From: CAVPGP01 sp963718065
Lineage (GTDB): Bacteria; Actinomycetota; Thermoleophilia; Gaiellales; Gaiellaceae
DNA length: 64,000 nt
Direction of reading: 5' to 3'
NCBI GenBank assembly: GCA_963718065.1
Contig: CAVQYE010000015.1
Coordinates: forward strand, 1 to 64,000
The translations under genes and the position numbers were made by a program. Within the stretch, counting starts at the first letter, position 1; each line of letters opens with the position of its first letter. Of the stretch, positions 43,158 to 53,567 are shown in pieces. The notes beneath the pieces are model-generated. The model worked only from the letters and a program-made list of their open reading frames with translations. It searched no databases and was not told the DNA's origin.

Positions 43158-43824
43158 CTAGAGCAGGACCTGGCGTGACTTCTGGTGCGTCAGGATCTTG
43201 CGCTTCACGCGCTGGAGTGCGTTGTCGATCGTCTTCGTGTCGCAACCGAGGATCTCGGCCATCGACTCGTACGACTCGCCCTCCAGATAGAGACGCAGTG
43301 CCTCCGCCTCGAGGTGACGAGAGCCCCGAGCCGAGCGCGAAGACGAGACTCTGCAGCTCCTCGGTCGAGATCACGCAGACGGATGGCTCCTGCGTATGCG
43401 GCCCGGGGAGCGCCTCGCCGAGCGTGCACTCGCCGTCGGTGTCCTGGCCCGCCGGGGTGTGGCTGAACGAGACGTAGCTGTTGAGCGGCGAGTGCTTGAA
43501 CCGCGTCGCCGTCTTGATCGCGGTGATGATCTGCCGCGTCACGCAGAGCTCGGCGAAGCTGCGGAACGACGTCTCCATCTCGGGCCGGAAGTCGCGCACC
43601 GCCTTGTAGAGGCCGATCAGCCCTTCCTGAATCAGGTCGTCCGAGTCGCCGCCGGCGAGGAAATACGAGCTCGACTTGAGCCGGACGAAGCCGGTGTAGC
43701 GCCTGATCAAGGCATCGAGGGCGCTGCCGTCCCCGTTGCGTGCCTTCATCACGAGTTGCAAATCCTCAAGCTCCCGTTGAGCCTTTTGGGCAGTCTTGAG
43801 AGCGGTTGCTGGTCTGGCGGCCAA
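43158..43824 (-). CDS. sigH: Sigma-70-family factor, SigH-like, one frameshift
   Basis: A small sigma factor of about 221 residues of the SigH/Sigma-30 group. Region 2 is unmistakable: ALDALIRRYTGFVRLKSSSYFLAGGDSDDLIQEGLIGLYKAVRDFRPE followed by SFRSFAELCVTRQIITAIKTATR. After a one-base shift near 43330, region 4 reads LYLEGESYESMAEILGCDTKTIDNALQRVKRKI. I chose TTG at 43824, preceded by GGGGGAAAG. A good promoter lies 60 bp upstream. The gene order sigma-yacP-rlmB-cysS-gltX is the one known from Bacillus, where SigH governs stationary phase; a similar role here is only inference. Confidence 0.88.
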
Positions 43825-43884
43825 GGCTTTCCCCCGTATTTGCGGAACCGGATAAGGGTGAAGTCTCACCCTGAGGTTGAGATG

Positions 43885-43913
43885 AAAGTAGCATGGACCG
43901 CGCAAAATTACAA
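43885..43913 (-). promoter_or_regulatory. Predicted sigma-70-type promoter of the sigH-like gene
   Basis: On the minus strand TTGTAA (43913-43908) and TACTTT (43890-43885) are separated by 17 bases. Downstream in the leader, AGGGTGA and TCACCCT can form a 7-bp hairpin before the TTG start at 43824. Confidence 0.45.
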
Positions 43914-44388
43914 TAACCTTGCAAAGGTCCCGGGACCCGTAGGGGTTCGATTCGCGATCCGGCCGCGACGGAGGCGCTCGAGCCGGGCTCGTGTCTCGTC
44001 GTCGAGCCGGTCGCCGAGCTCGCTTCGCTGCTCTGCCGGCGAGCGTGCGGACTCCAGGTCGCCAAGAAATGTCCTCGAGAGGAGCGTCTGAACCTCGCGG
44101 CCCGCGGTGCCTCGCACGGTCCGCGTCCGACGAGACGACGCAGACGCGCTCCTCGCGCTTGTGCTCGACGGCGAGCCGCTCGAGCAGCGTGTCTGCATGT
44201 GGGTGGTAGCGAACCGAGAGCGGGCCTCGCTCCAGTCCTCGCCCACGCCGTCGAAGACGAGCGACGCCGCGGGCGCCCTTCATGGCCACGAAGCTCGCCA
44301 GCGTGTCGATCAGCTCACGCGTGTCTGCGAATCCACCCGCGTGCAGGAGGTTGTAGCCGTCGAACAGGTAGAGCGTCGGCTCAGCCAT
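43908..44388 (-). CDS. yacP: YacP-like NYN-domain nuclease, frameshifted
   Basis: An RNA-associated NYN (PIN-like) nuclease of about 160 residues; Bacillus YacP/Rae1 cleaves mRNA in the ribosome. The N-terminus LYLFDGYNLLHAGG has the first catalytic Asp with the Asn; VLVFDGVGEDWS and VCVVSSDRTVRG carry further acidic residues. Frames change near 44260 and 44115. Start is ATG at 44388 (MAEPTLYLF); an ATG at 44394 would add two residues. It lies between rlmB and the sigH-like gene as in Bacillus. Confidence 0.82.
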
Positions 44389-44435
44389 GCGCATGCATAT
44401 ACATGTCCATCGACATGTACATGTATGTACATGTG
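44389..44435. repeat. AT-rich palindromic island of ACATGT units
   Basis: Four copies of ACATGT (44401, 44413, 44419, 44429) between yacP and rlmB. Arms ACATGTACAT and ATGTACATGT (44413-44434) form a 10-bp inverted repeat, and TACATGT/ACATGTA around CCATCG (44400-44419) form another. The block is conspicuously AT-rich for this genome. Confidence 0.6.
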
Positions 44436-44436
44436 C

Positions 44437-45139
44437 CTAGCCCGCCGCCCGCTGGCGCCTGGCCTCGAAGAGGAAGACGCCGGCCGCGACCGAGACGTTC
44501 AGCGATTCGACCCGGCCCTCGAGCGGGATCGAGACGAGGCCGTCGCACGCGCGGCGCACGAGCGGCCGCAATCCCTTGCCTTCGGCGCCGAGGACGATCG
44601 CAGCACCCGAGCGAAGGTCGGCCTGCCAGAGCGTCTGGTCGCCGTCCTCCGCAGCGCCCCAGACCCACAGGTCGGGGCCCTTCGACCTCGTTCAGGTACC
44701 GCGCCAGGTTCGTGACGACGGCCACCGGAAGGTGCTCGACGGCGCCCGCCGAGGCCTTGCAGACGGCGGCGGTGACGGTCGCCGAGCCGTGCGCCGGCAC
44801 GACGACCCCGGTTGCACCGGCGCCTTCCGCGCTCCGCACGACGGCACCGAGGTTCCGCGGATCGGACACCTGGTCGAGGCAGACGATGAGCGGCGCCGGC
44901 GGCGGCGAGCTCGTAGGCATCGGCGTACCTGTATGGCTCCGCCCACGCGACGACGCCCTGATGGTCCCGCGTCCGCGCGGCCTCGCTGAGCTCACGCTCG
45001 AGCTTGACCTTCGCACGCTGCTCGGCAAGCCAAGGCTCAGAGCCGATCGCGCGCTCGGTCGCCCAGATCTCCGGGACCTGCCTGCGCCCCGCCCGGAGCG
45101 CTTCGCGAACGGGATTGCGCCCGTAGATGAGCTCTCGGC

Positions 45140-45143
<4 letters not shown>
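44437..45143 (-). CDS. rlmB: 23S rRNA 2'-O-methyltransferase RlmB (SpoU/TrmH family), frameshifted
   Basis: Methylates the 2'-OH of a conserved G in 23S rRNA using SAM through a knotted SPOUT fold, about 235 residues. The N-terminus ELIYGRNPVREALRAGRR is the L30e-like substrate-binding part. The SPOUT domain shows PPLIVCLDQVSDPRNLGAVVRSAEGAGATGVVVP (motif 1), VLGAEGKGLRPLVRRACDGLVSIP (motif 2) and ESLNVSVAAGVFLFEARRQ (motif 3). Frame changes occur near 44685 and 44900. The GTG at 45143 overlaps the cysS stop (GTGA). Confidence 0.88.
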
Positions 45144-46408
<1,265 letters not shown>

Positions 46409-46422
<14 letters not shown>

Positions 46423-47415
46423 CGACCCTCCGCAGCGTCTCGTCGCGGTCGAGCGCGGCGAGGACGGCGGCCAGCTCCGGCCCGCGCTTGGCGCCGGTCA
46501 GAGTGAGGCGAAGCGACTTCAGGTCGCCGCCGACCGCCTGCAGCTCCCGCAGGATCGCGCGCGCCGCGTCCGTGTCGACGCTCCCGTTCGCGCGCTCGCG
46601 GAGCTCGCGGAACCGCTCCAGCGTCGGTCGCGCCTCGGGCGGCAGCTCGGCGCGGTCCGGCGAGACGACCTGGCGGGCGATCTCCTGCGCCTCGACAAGC
46701 GTCCGCGCTCCGCGCAACGCGGGGACCGCCGACAGCGGAGCGCCCGCAGCCGTCGGCGAGCTCTTCGTCGGACATGGCCGCGATCGCATCGATCGCGAGC
46801 CGGCGGATGCGGCCGAGGTCGTAGTGGACGTCGTGCTTCGGCAGGTCGAGCTCGTCGAGGTAGTGCCGCACCGCCTCGGCCGGGATGCCCTCTTCACGCA
46901 GACCCGCGACCGTGGCGCCCTCGGCGCGCTTCGAGAGCTTGCGCCCGTCCTCGCCGAGCAGCAGACCATGGTGGACGTACTCCGGCGCTTCCGTGCCGAG
47001 CGCTTCGTGGAGGCGCCGGTGCAGCGGCTCGTTGGGACGGTGGTCGTTGCCGCGAACGACGTGCGTGATGCCGAAGTCGATGTCGTCGACCACCGAGGCG
47101 AGCTGGTAGGTCGCGGTGCCGTCCTCGCGGATCAGCGTCGTCCCTTCGAAGCGATCGGTGCCGAGCCGTTCCGCAGCGGCACGGTAGACGTCCTCGCCGC
47201 TCGCTCTGGCGTGCCGGGCCCTCGTCCCAGCGCACGCCGAGCCAGTCGAGATCACGCAGGATCGCCTCCTCGCCGCCCGGCACGTTACGGGCCGCATCCG
47301 TGTCGTCGATGCGGAGCAGCAGCCAGTCGCCGAAGCGCCGGTTGCCGACGGCGCTGAGCGCGTTGCCGACGTGCAGCGAGCCCGTCGGGCTCGGTGCGAA
47401 ACGAACCCTCTTCAC
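46409..47415 (-). CDS. gltX: Glutamyl-tRNA synthetase-like protein, unusually short, frameshifted
   Basis: A class I synthetase catalysing Glu attachment to tRNA. HIGH-type motif APSPTGSLHVGNAL, TYQLASVVDDIDFGITHVVRGNDH, the KMSKS-type loop EDGRKLSKRAEG and a C-terminal helical region are readable after joining frames near 47215 and 46755. Total length is only about 335 residues, against about 470-490 for ordinary GltX. Most of the zinc/stem-contact and anticodon-binding part is reduced, though LRLTLTGAKRGPELAAVLAAL at the C-terminus still resembles the anticodon domain. It may be a compact GltX or a GluQ-like relative; the first is favoured by the cysS-sigH context. Confidence 0.8.
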
Positions 47416-47640
47416 GCGGCCGAACCTAGCAGGCCACGACGCCCGATCCGCCGGCCCGACGCGCCGCCAGGGTGCCCCGCCGCCGGATCGCGGTCGACGA
47501 ACCGGGCGTCTGGTGAGAAGAAAGCCTCAATCCAGCCTCGGGAATCTACGCAGCCGAATCGCGCCCTTCCCTGATGGCGTGCGCGCCGGTGGCGCCGACG
47601 ATGCACGGATCACTACCCCTTTGACATCGAAGGAGCAACC

Positions 47641-48153
47641 GTGAGGAACCTCAAGACCATCTGCGCGGCACTTGGCGTCCTGGCGCTCGCCACGACGCTG
47701 GCCGGCGCCGCGCTGGCCGGGACGGCGACGAAGACCAAGGTCGTCACGTTCAGCGCCAAGTACTCAGGCACTGCGGTCACGAAGGTGACCGACAACATCG
47801 CCGACATCTCCGCGACCGGTACCGGCACCGGCACCCTCGATCGGCGCCGGCAAGGTCTCCGGGCAAGGGCACGGGCGACACCGCCGTGCAGCCGTGCGTC
47901 CCGTTCTCCGGCACCGGAGCCATGACCGGCACGGCCGGGACGAAGCTCACCTTCAAGGTCGCGCCGGGCTCGACCGGCTGCGGCGACGAGGGCGGGCAGA
48001 TCTTCAGCATCACCGGCAAGGCCATCGTCGTGAAGGGCACCGGGAAGCTGGCGAAGGCCAAGGGCACCCTGAAGTTCACGGGCGTCTACGACCGCGGCGC
48101 GGGCACGTTCACGCGTCAAGTTCACCGGGCACCTGACGGTCCCGGTCGTCTAG
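47641..48153 (+). CDS. Secreted beta-rich hypothetical protein, frameshifted
   Basis: About 170 residues, starting at the GTG at 47641 with ribosome site AAGGAG. Signal peptide MRNLKTICAALGVLALATTLAGAALA, then a Thr/Gly/Lys-rich beta domain (VTFSAKYSGTAVTKVTDNIADISATGTGTGTL, then CVPFSGTGAMTGTAGTKLTFKV) ending VKFTGHLTVPVV. Shifts occur near 47840 and 48115. It is first in a three-gene group of exported proteins; the function is unknown. Confidence 0.65.
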
Positions 48154-48178
48154 GGCCCAACGGACTAAGGAGCAAGCC

Positions 48179-49107
48179 ATGAAGAAGATCCTGACTCTCG
48201 CCATCGCGTTCGCCGCCGCCGCGACGGTCGCGACCGGCGGCACTCGCGGCGGACCCGATCGAGACGCCGTTTCCGGCGCCGCAGGTCGTCCAGGTCTTCG
48301 TCGCCGCTCAGACGGTGACGCGCGGACGGCGCGGTCGGCAACTTCTTCGCGCCCGGCGCGAACGGTCACTTTCCGCGCGTACGCGGTCGACGGCAAGACA
48401 CACAAGGTCCTCGTCGCGAAGGACGTGAAGTACTTCTACGTGACGATCCCGAACCAGCCGAACGTCAAGCTGAAGTACGACCCGAGCGCTCCCGGCGCGA
48501 CGCACGCGCATGGCGTGGACCGGCACCTGGACGGTGCCGGCGACCTATCGCCGGGGCATCGTCGACTTCAAGGTCCTCGTCAAGAGCGACGCGCAGAAGT
48601 CGCAGGGCCAGTTCGTCCAGTTCCCGGTCTCGACCTCGCAGCTGACGATCAGCGAGTCAGCCGCCTCCGGTGCTTCGCGCACGGGCCGCGCAGCCTGCAG
48701 CGAACTCCCGATGCGGGCTCGCTCGACGTGTCGCTCTACGTCGACAGCGTCAACGGCACCCGCCCGCCGCGGCCGCAGCACCGAGGCCGATCGGCTGCAC
48801 GCAGACGAACGTCTACAAGCGCGGCGAGCAGTTCGTGCTCCGCAGCTGGGGCATGGACATGGCGAGCGGCGACGTCCTCTCGTCCGACGAACGTCGACAT
48901 CCGCCACCGCCGTAATCCCCGGGCGCCCGTCACTGACGCTCAACTGGGGCGCGCACGGCGCGACCACGAACCGCGTCTGGTTCTGGACGAACGCCTGGAA
49001 TATCCCGACCGACTATCCGCTCGGCGACACGACGATCCATGTCGTCTTCAAGACGGACGACGGCAAGATCGGGATCTACGACTACAACGATCACGATCAT
49101 CCCGTAG
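48179..49107 (+). CDS. Secreted immunoglobulin-like hypothetical protein, frameshifted
   Basis: About 308 residues with signal peptide MKKILTLAIAFAAAATVATG. The mature part is beta-rich (VTFRAYAVDGKTHKVLVAKDVKYFYVTIPNQPNVKLKYD, AWTGTWTVPATYRRGIVDFKVLV, VWFWTNAWNIPTDYPLGDTTIHVVFK), resembling Ig-like or transglutaminase-associated folds. Shifts are near 48245-48360, 48510, 48680, 48895 and 49090. Removing one G near 49090 yields the natural end YDYNITIIP and stop TAG at 49105. Second gene of the group, 25 bp after the first. Confidence 0.62.
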
Positions 49108-49130
49108 CGAGAGACGAAGGGACCACCACC

Positions 49131-50723
49131 ATGAACGCCACCACTCACTCGTCACGCTTCCGGAAGGTCGCCGCCGGCTCTGCTCGCAGCGGCTCGGAGT
49201 GCTGCTCCTGCCGGCGACGGCCCTCGGCGACCCGACGCCCGTCGCCGCCCCCGCAATTCCGGGTGTCGCGGCCCTCCCGGGCCCCGTCGTCGATCCCGGT
49301 AAGCCCGGGGCCGACATCAAGGTACTGAAGACCGACGCCCGACATCGCGCTGCCCGGCACCGCAGTCGACGATCTCCGGCACCGGCCTCCCCGCCGGCAA
49401 GGACGTCATCGCTCACCTGGGGCACCGCGAACGTGGACTGGGTGCTCGACCCGCGCGCCGACAGCGTCGACTACCTGGGCCGGAAGGCCACCAAGATCAC
49501 GGTGCGCCTGGCGACAAACGCCAGACGAACGCCAGCGGCGCGTTCAGCGTGCAGCTGAAGGCGCCGCACCGACTTCGGCGGCCTCCACGACATCTACGCC
49601 GTCGTCGACGGCGTCCAGGTCGCGAAGGGCGGCTTCCTCGTCGCCCGCTCCGCGTCGATCAGCCCCAAGACGGGACCGATCGGAACGATGATCACGGTCA
49701 CGTACACCGGGCTCGGCTCGTCGCTCTACGAGGGCGGTGCGTCGCTCCTCTACGACAACAAGTACGTCGGCGCCGTGATGGCGAACTGGACCCGCGGAGT
49801 CGCGAAGGTGCAGATCCGCGCCACCGGCCCGGTCGGCAGGCACACGATCGAGATCGCGGACGCGATCAGCTTCAAGTACCTGAACATCGAGCAGTCGCCG
49901 ATCCCGTGGGGCGTCGGCTTCAAGTTCGGCTTCACGGTCACGAAGGACAACGGCCGGCCCGCTCCGCGGATCGACTGGCCCGCAGCAGTGGCGCCCACCG
50001 TGGACGCGAGGACGACGCTCGACGCCGTCAAGCCTCAGCGTCGGCGCGAGCGCGGCGCGTCCGCGTCGCTCAGCGCGACGAGCGGCCAGGTCCTCGTCGA
50101 AGGTCGACGTCACCGCAGGCGGGTTGACGCCCGGCGAGCCGGTCGACCTCGTCTGGTCGACCGTCGTCGGCAACCGGGTCAACTGCACCGGCACCTGCTG
50201 GTCGTTCGTGTCGATCCCGCTCGGAACGCGCGAAGGCGGCCGCCGACGGGACGCTCAAGAGCTCGATCCAGGTGCCGGACGGTCTCGGCGGCTGGCACGT
50301 CGTCCAGGTGAACCAGGCCGGCGCAGGTCAAGGCGCAGGTGCCGTTCTTCGTGAAGCGCAGCTTCGCCGCGAAGGCTGTCTCGAGCGCTCGTCCTCAAGG
50401 AGGGCCAGCCGTTCACGGTCCACCTCAAGGGCCTCGGCTGGACGCAGCTCGACAACACGATCGCGGTCGACTACGACAACAGCTACGTCGGGTACGGCTG
50501 CGGGTTCAACTCGAACGGCGACGTCGTCATGAACCTCGTCGCCACGGGCGGGCCCGGAACGCACCTGATCGACATGTACCCGCTGCTCTATACGCAGCAG
50601 CCGTCCTACGCGAATACGCCGTACGGGATGGTGCCCGTGCTCTCCTACGAGCGCGACGCCCCTGGCCTGGCGCTCGGGTACCAGCTCGCGGCAATGCGAT
50701 TGGCGATCACCATCAGCAAGTAG
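49131..50723 (+). CDS. Secreted multidomain protein with IPT/TIG-like domains, frameshifted
   Basis: About 530 residues. ATG at 49131, ribosome site GAAGGGA, signal region after MNATTHSSRFRKVAAG. Several Ig/TIG-like stretches follow: TVTISGTGLPAGKDV, SISPKTGPIGTMITVTYTGLGSSLYEGGASLLYDNKYVGAVMANWT, VDVTAGGLTPGEPVDLVWS, PFTVHLKGLGWTQLDNTIAVDYDNSYVGYGCGFNSNGDVVMNLVA. The recurring valued phrase DNxYVG and the binding-fold layout suggest a cell-surface adhesion or sugar-binding protein. Many indels (about 49185, 49340, 49375, 49525, 49565, 50030-50100, 50235, 50325, 50390). Ends before a perfect hairpin terminator. Confidence 0.62.
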
Positions 50724-50747
50724 CTCGCCGAAACAGGGTGGTCCCAA

Positions 50748-50776
50748 GTGAGGGAGGGCTCCGAGCCCTCCCTCAC
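50748..50776. terminator. Perfect 13-bp hairpin between convergent genes
   Basis: GTGAGGGAGGGCT and AGCCCTCCCTCAC enclose CCG, 24 bases behind the secreted operon and 13 bases before the MMPL stop on the other strand. It can terminate both transcripts, though T-runs are poor. Confidence 0.75.
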
Positions 50777-50789
50777 GCTTTCTGCCCCC

Positions 50790-52826
50790 TCATGCTTTCC
50801 TGCCGAGCGGCGAGGGCTCGACCCGCACCAGCCGTGCGACGCCGGCGGGCAGCCACCAGTTCCAGCGGCCGAGCACGGCCATCAGCGCCGGGACGAGCAG
50901 CGCGCGGACGATCGTCGCGTCGAGCAGCACGGCCAGCGAGAGGCCGACGCCGAACACCCGCAAGGCGTCGACCCGGCCGACCACGAAGCCCGAGAACGCC
51001 GCGACCATGATCAGCGCCGCGGCGGTGATGATCCGCCCCGTGCGCTCGAGCCCGAACGCGACGGCGTGCGCGTTGTCGAGCCCGTCGTCCCAGGCCTCGC
51101 GCATCCGCGAGACGAGGAACACCTCGTAGTCCATCGAGAGGCCGAAGAGCACGGCGAAGAGCAGGATCGGGATCCAGCCCTCGATCGGCCTCCGGAAGAT
51201 GAGCTCGAGCAGCCCGTAGACGGCGGCCACGGTCAGAAGGTTGAGGACGACCGCCTTCAGGGGCAGCAGCAGCGACCGGAAGGCACGCAGAAGCATCACG
51301 TAGGTGAGGACGAGCGCGGCCAGGACGAGCCAGGGAAACGGTTGGTACGACCGCCGGAGGAAGTCGACGCCCTGCGGCGGCGCGCCGCCGGTGTAGACGT
51401 GCGTGCCGGCAGGGAAGCGCGCTGCGGGAATCAGCTGCTTCCGCAGGCGCTGGACGAACCGCCTCGACTGCGCATCGCCGTACTCGTGCCGGCCGGCGAC
51501 GATCACGCGGCCGTACCGTCCTGAGGGGTCGACGTACGGCGCCCGCCGGCCCGAGGCGACGATCGCCACCTCGGGATCGCGCGAGAGGGCGTCGGCGAGG
51601 CGGCCGATGGCCGGCCGGTCCGCGACGCCACCGTCCGAGACGATCTGCGTGGGCGTCACCGCACCCCGGCCGGCATTGTCCCGGAGCAGCGCGAACCCGC
51701 GCATCGAGTCGGTCGTCTGCGGGATGCCGGTGATCGAGCCAGGCGTCAGCCTCAGCGCCAGCGCGGGCGCGGCGGCCGCGAGCAGAACGGCGGTGCCGGC
51801 GGCGAGATACAGCTTGGGCCGGCGCATGATCGAGAGGGCGAGTCGCCGCCATGCACCACTCTCGGCCGTGCGCTGCTTGCCGGCGCGTTTCCCGAGCAGC
51901 GACAGGAGTGCAGGCTGCAGCGTCAGGGCAGTGGCGATCGATGCGAGCGGGATCGCGAGCCCGGCGACTCCCATCGAGCGGATGAACGGCACGGGCACCA
52001 GCAGCATCAGACCCAGCCCGATCGCGACGGCGAGCCCGGAGAAGACGACCGCGCGCCCGGCCGTGCCGATGGCCGAGACGACGGCGTCCTCGACCGCGCG
52101 TCCCCGTGCCAGCTCCTCGCGGTAGCGGTGGACGACGAGGAGCGAGTAGTCGACGGCAAGGCCGAGGCCGATCAGCTCGACGAGGTTCGTCACGTAGGTG
52201 ACCATCGAGAGCCGATTGGCGAGGAGGTAAACAACGCCGAGCGTCGCCGTGATCGTGCAGGCGGCGACCACGAACGGCACGAGCACCGCGAGCGAGGGCC
52301 CGAACACCGCGAGCAGGACGAGCAGCGCGACCACAACGGCGACCGCCTCACCCCGGCGCAGGTCGGAGGCGAAGACCGGGTCGAGGTCGTGCTGGATCGC
52401 CGGTTGTCCCGTCACGTAGGCGCGCGGCTCGCCCCCCACGGCCTTCCGAACCGCATTCGTGTAGCGCTTCGCCTGCTTCAGCTCGAGCGTGGTGTCGACG
52501 TCGGCGAACGTGACCCCGCCTGCAACGCGGGCCGGGCCGACCCGGCCGGTCGGAACGGCCTGTGCGGCCGCGGCGAGACGACGATCGAGCCCCGGGACAC
52601 GGGCGCCGTCGAACACGACGACGAAGCCACCGTCCGTCCGGTCGCCGAAGCGACGCGTGAGGAGCTGCCGGGCGCGCTCGGAATCCGTGCCTGGCACGGC
52701 GAACGAGTTCGAAAGCAGCGGCGACAACCGCGTCGCCGACCAGGTGCCGAGGACGAGCACGAGGAGCCAGAGGGCGACGACGACGAGGCGAAAGCGAAGG
52801 ACGACGCGGGTCCAGCGCTCGAGCAC
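50790..52826 (-). CDS. MMPL-family RND transporter
   Basis: A 678-residue membrane protein of the MmpL/HAE3 type, likely exporting lipids or hydrophobic molecules using the proton gradient. Two similar halves each have a large extracytoplasmic loop and a helix bundle. The proton-relay motifs are VDYSLLVVHRYREELARG in the first half and MDYEVFLVSRMREAWDDG in the second. The first helix is LVVVALWLLVLVLGTWSA. The GTG at 52826 (MLERWTRVVLRFRL) is chosen over longer upstream frames because the amphipathic RW-rich start is typical. Divergent from the small secreted gene at 52902. Confidence 0.9.
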   Translation of the reverse strand: MLERWTRVVLRFRLVVVALWLLVLVLGTWSATRLSPLLSNSFAVPGTDSERARQLLTRRFGDRTDGGFVVVFDGARVPGLDRRLAAAAQAVPTGRVGPARVAGGVTFADVDTTLELKQAKRYTNAVRKAVGGEPRAYVTGQPAIQHDLDPVFASDLRRGEAVAVVVALLVLLAVFGPSLAVLVPFVVAACTITATLGVVYLLANRLSMVTYVTNLVELIGLGLAVDYSLLVVHRYREELARGRAVEDAVVSAIGTAGRAVVFSGLAVAIGLGLMLLVPVPFIRSMGVAGLAIPLASIATALTLQPALLSLLGKRAGKQRTAESGAWRRLALSIMRRPKLYLAAGTAVLLAAAAPALALRLTPGSITGIPQTTDSMRGFALLRDNAGRGAVTPTQIVSDGGVADRPAIGRLADALSRDPEVAIVASGRRAPYVDPSGRYGRVIVAGRHEYGDAQSRRFVQRLRKQLIPAARFPAGTHVYTGGAPPQGVDFLRRSYQPFPWLVLAALVLTYVMLLRAFRSLLLPLKAVVLNLLTVAAVYGLLELIFRRPIEGWIPILLFAVLFGLSMDYEVFLVSRMREAWDDGLDNAHAVAFGLERTGRIITAAALIMVAAFSGFVVGRVDALRVFGVGLSLAVLLDATIVRALLVPALMAVLGRWNWWLPAGVARLVRVEPSPLGRKA

Positions 52827-52901
52827 GGACGAGACACTACAGAGGCCGGATCCGTGGTTTCCACGACGCAGGATCGTGCCGGGGCGGTCACACTCCACGC
52901 G

Positions 52902-53306
52902 ATGAAGAAGCTTGTGCTCCTCCTGCTGCTCGGTTTCGGGGTGGTCGCCGCCCCGGCCGCGGCCTCGCCGACGGTGCGGCTGACCATCGTGCACACCTTG
53001 CGGGGCTGCCACGTGTGGAACCTCGGCGCGAAGAATCTCGGGGCAACGGCGAAGCTGACCGTCAAGCGAGGAGCCCGCATCGAGATCCGTGCGAACTGCC
53101 CGATGGACTTCGTCGTCACGCAGGTCGCCGGTCCGAAGGTGGCTCTCGGGGCGCCGCGCCTGTACGCAGGCACGACCCGCACGATCACGTTTCGCAAGGC
53201 GGGCCTCTACCGGCTGAAGGTGAAGAACGTCCAGACGCCCGAAGAGCGCGGCCTCGTCACGCTGGGAGAGACCAACGTGCCGACGCTGACGATCGTCGTT
53301 CGCTAG
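52902..53306 (+). CDS. Secreted cupredoxin-like hypothetical protein
   Basis: A 134-residue exported protein: signal peptide MKKLVLLLLLGFGVVAAPAAA, then a beta-rich domain with two Cys (RGCHVWN and RANCPMDFV). The pattern TVKRGARIEIRANCPMDFVVTQVAG...TRTITFRKAGLYRLKVKN resembles cupredoxin topology, but the expected C-terminal Cys-His-Met copper loop is absent. It may be a copper-free relative. Function unknown. Confidence 0.65.
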   Translation: MKKLVLLLLLGFGVVAAPAAASPTVRLTIVHTLRGCHVWNLGAKNLGATAKLTVKRGARIEIRANCPMDFVVTQVAGPKVALGAPRLYAGTTRTITFRKAGLYRLKVKNVQTPEERGLVTLGETNVPTLTIVVR

Positions 53307-53342
53307 CGGACGCTCGCGGGGCAGACCCGCTAGGCACCTCTG

Positions 53343-53380
53343 CACTCGAAGGCCCGCCTCCTGGGGCAGGTCTTCGAGTG
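53343..53380. terminator. Hairpin behind the small secreted gene
   Basis: CACTCGAAG (53343-53351) pairs with CTTCGAGTG (53372-53380), with an inner CCT/AGG pairing. A weak terminator candidate 37 bases after the stop; no T-run. Confidence 0.4.
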
Positions 53381-53567
53381 AGGATGCGGGCGTCGGGGAA
53401 AGGAGCTACCGCGCTCCGCGTGATTCCAACCTAGCCGTCAGCCCGCCGCCTGAGCTATGAGGAATCCTGCAGCAGACATCGCCAGGCGCGATCACCTCCA
53501 AACCTTGAAGCCGCCTGCGACCCCGAGAGCGCCCTACCCCGATCGCGCATGGACGCGCGCCATATAG

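Noticed and set aside
44430..44439. C-terminal extension of RlmB through the ACATGT island (YMYMSMDMYM)
   Set aside because: It arises only in a shifted frame; the family-like end ARRQRAAG with a stop at 44437 is the better reading.
53420..53462. tRNA-like stretch on the minus strand (CATAGCTCAGGCGGC ... TAGGTTGGAATC)
   Set aside because: D-arm-like and T-arm-like pieces are present, but there is no matching acceptor stem and the anticodon region does not fold; too weak to call a tRNA remnant.
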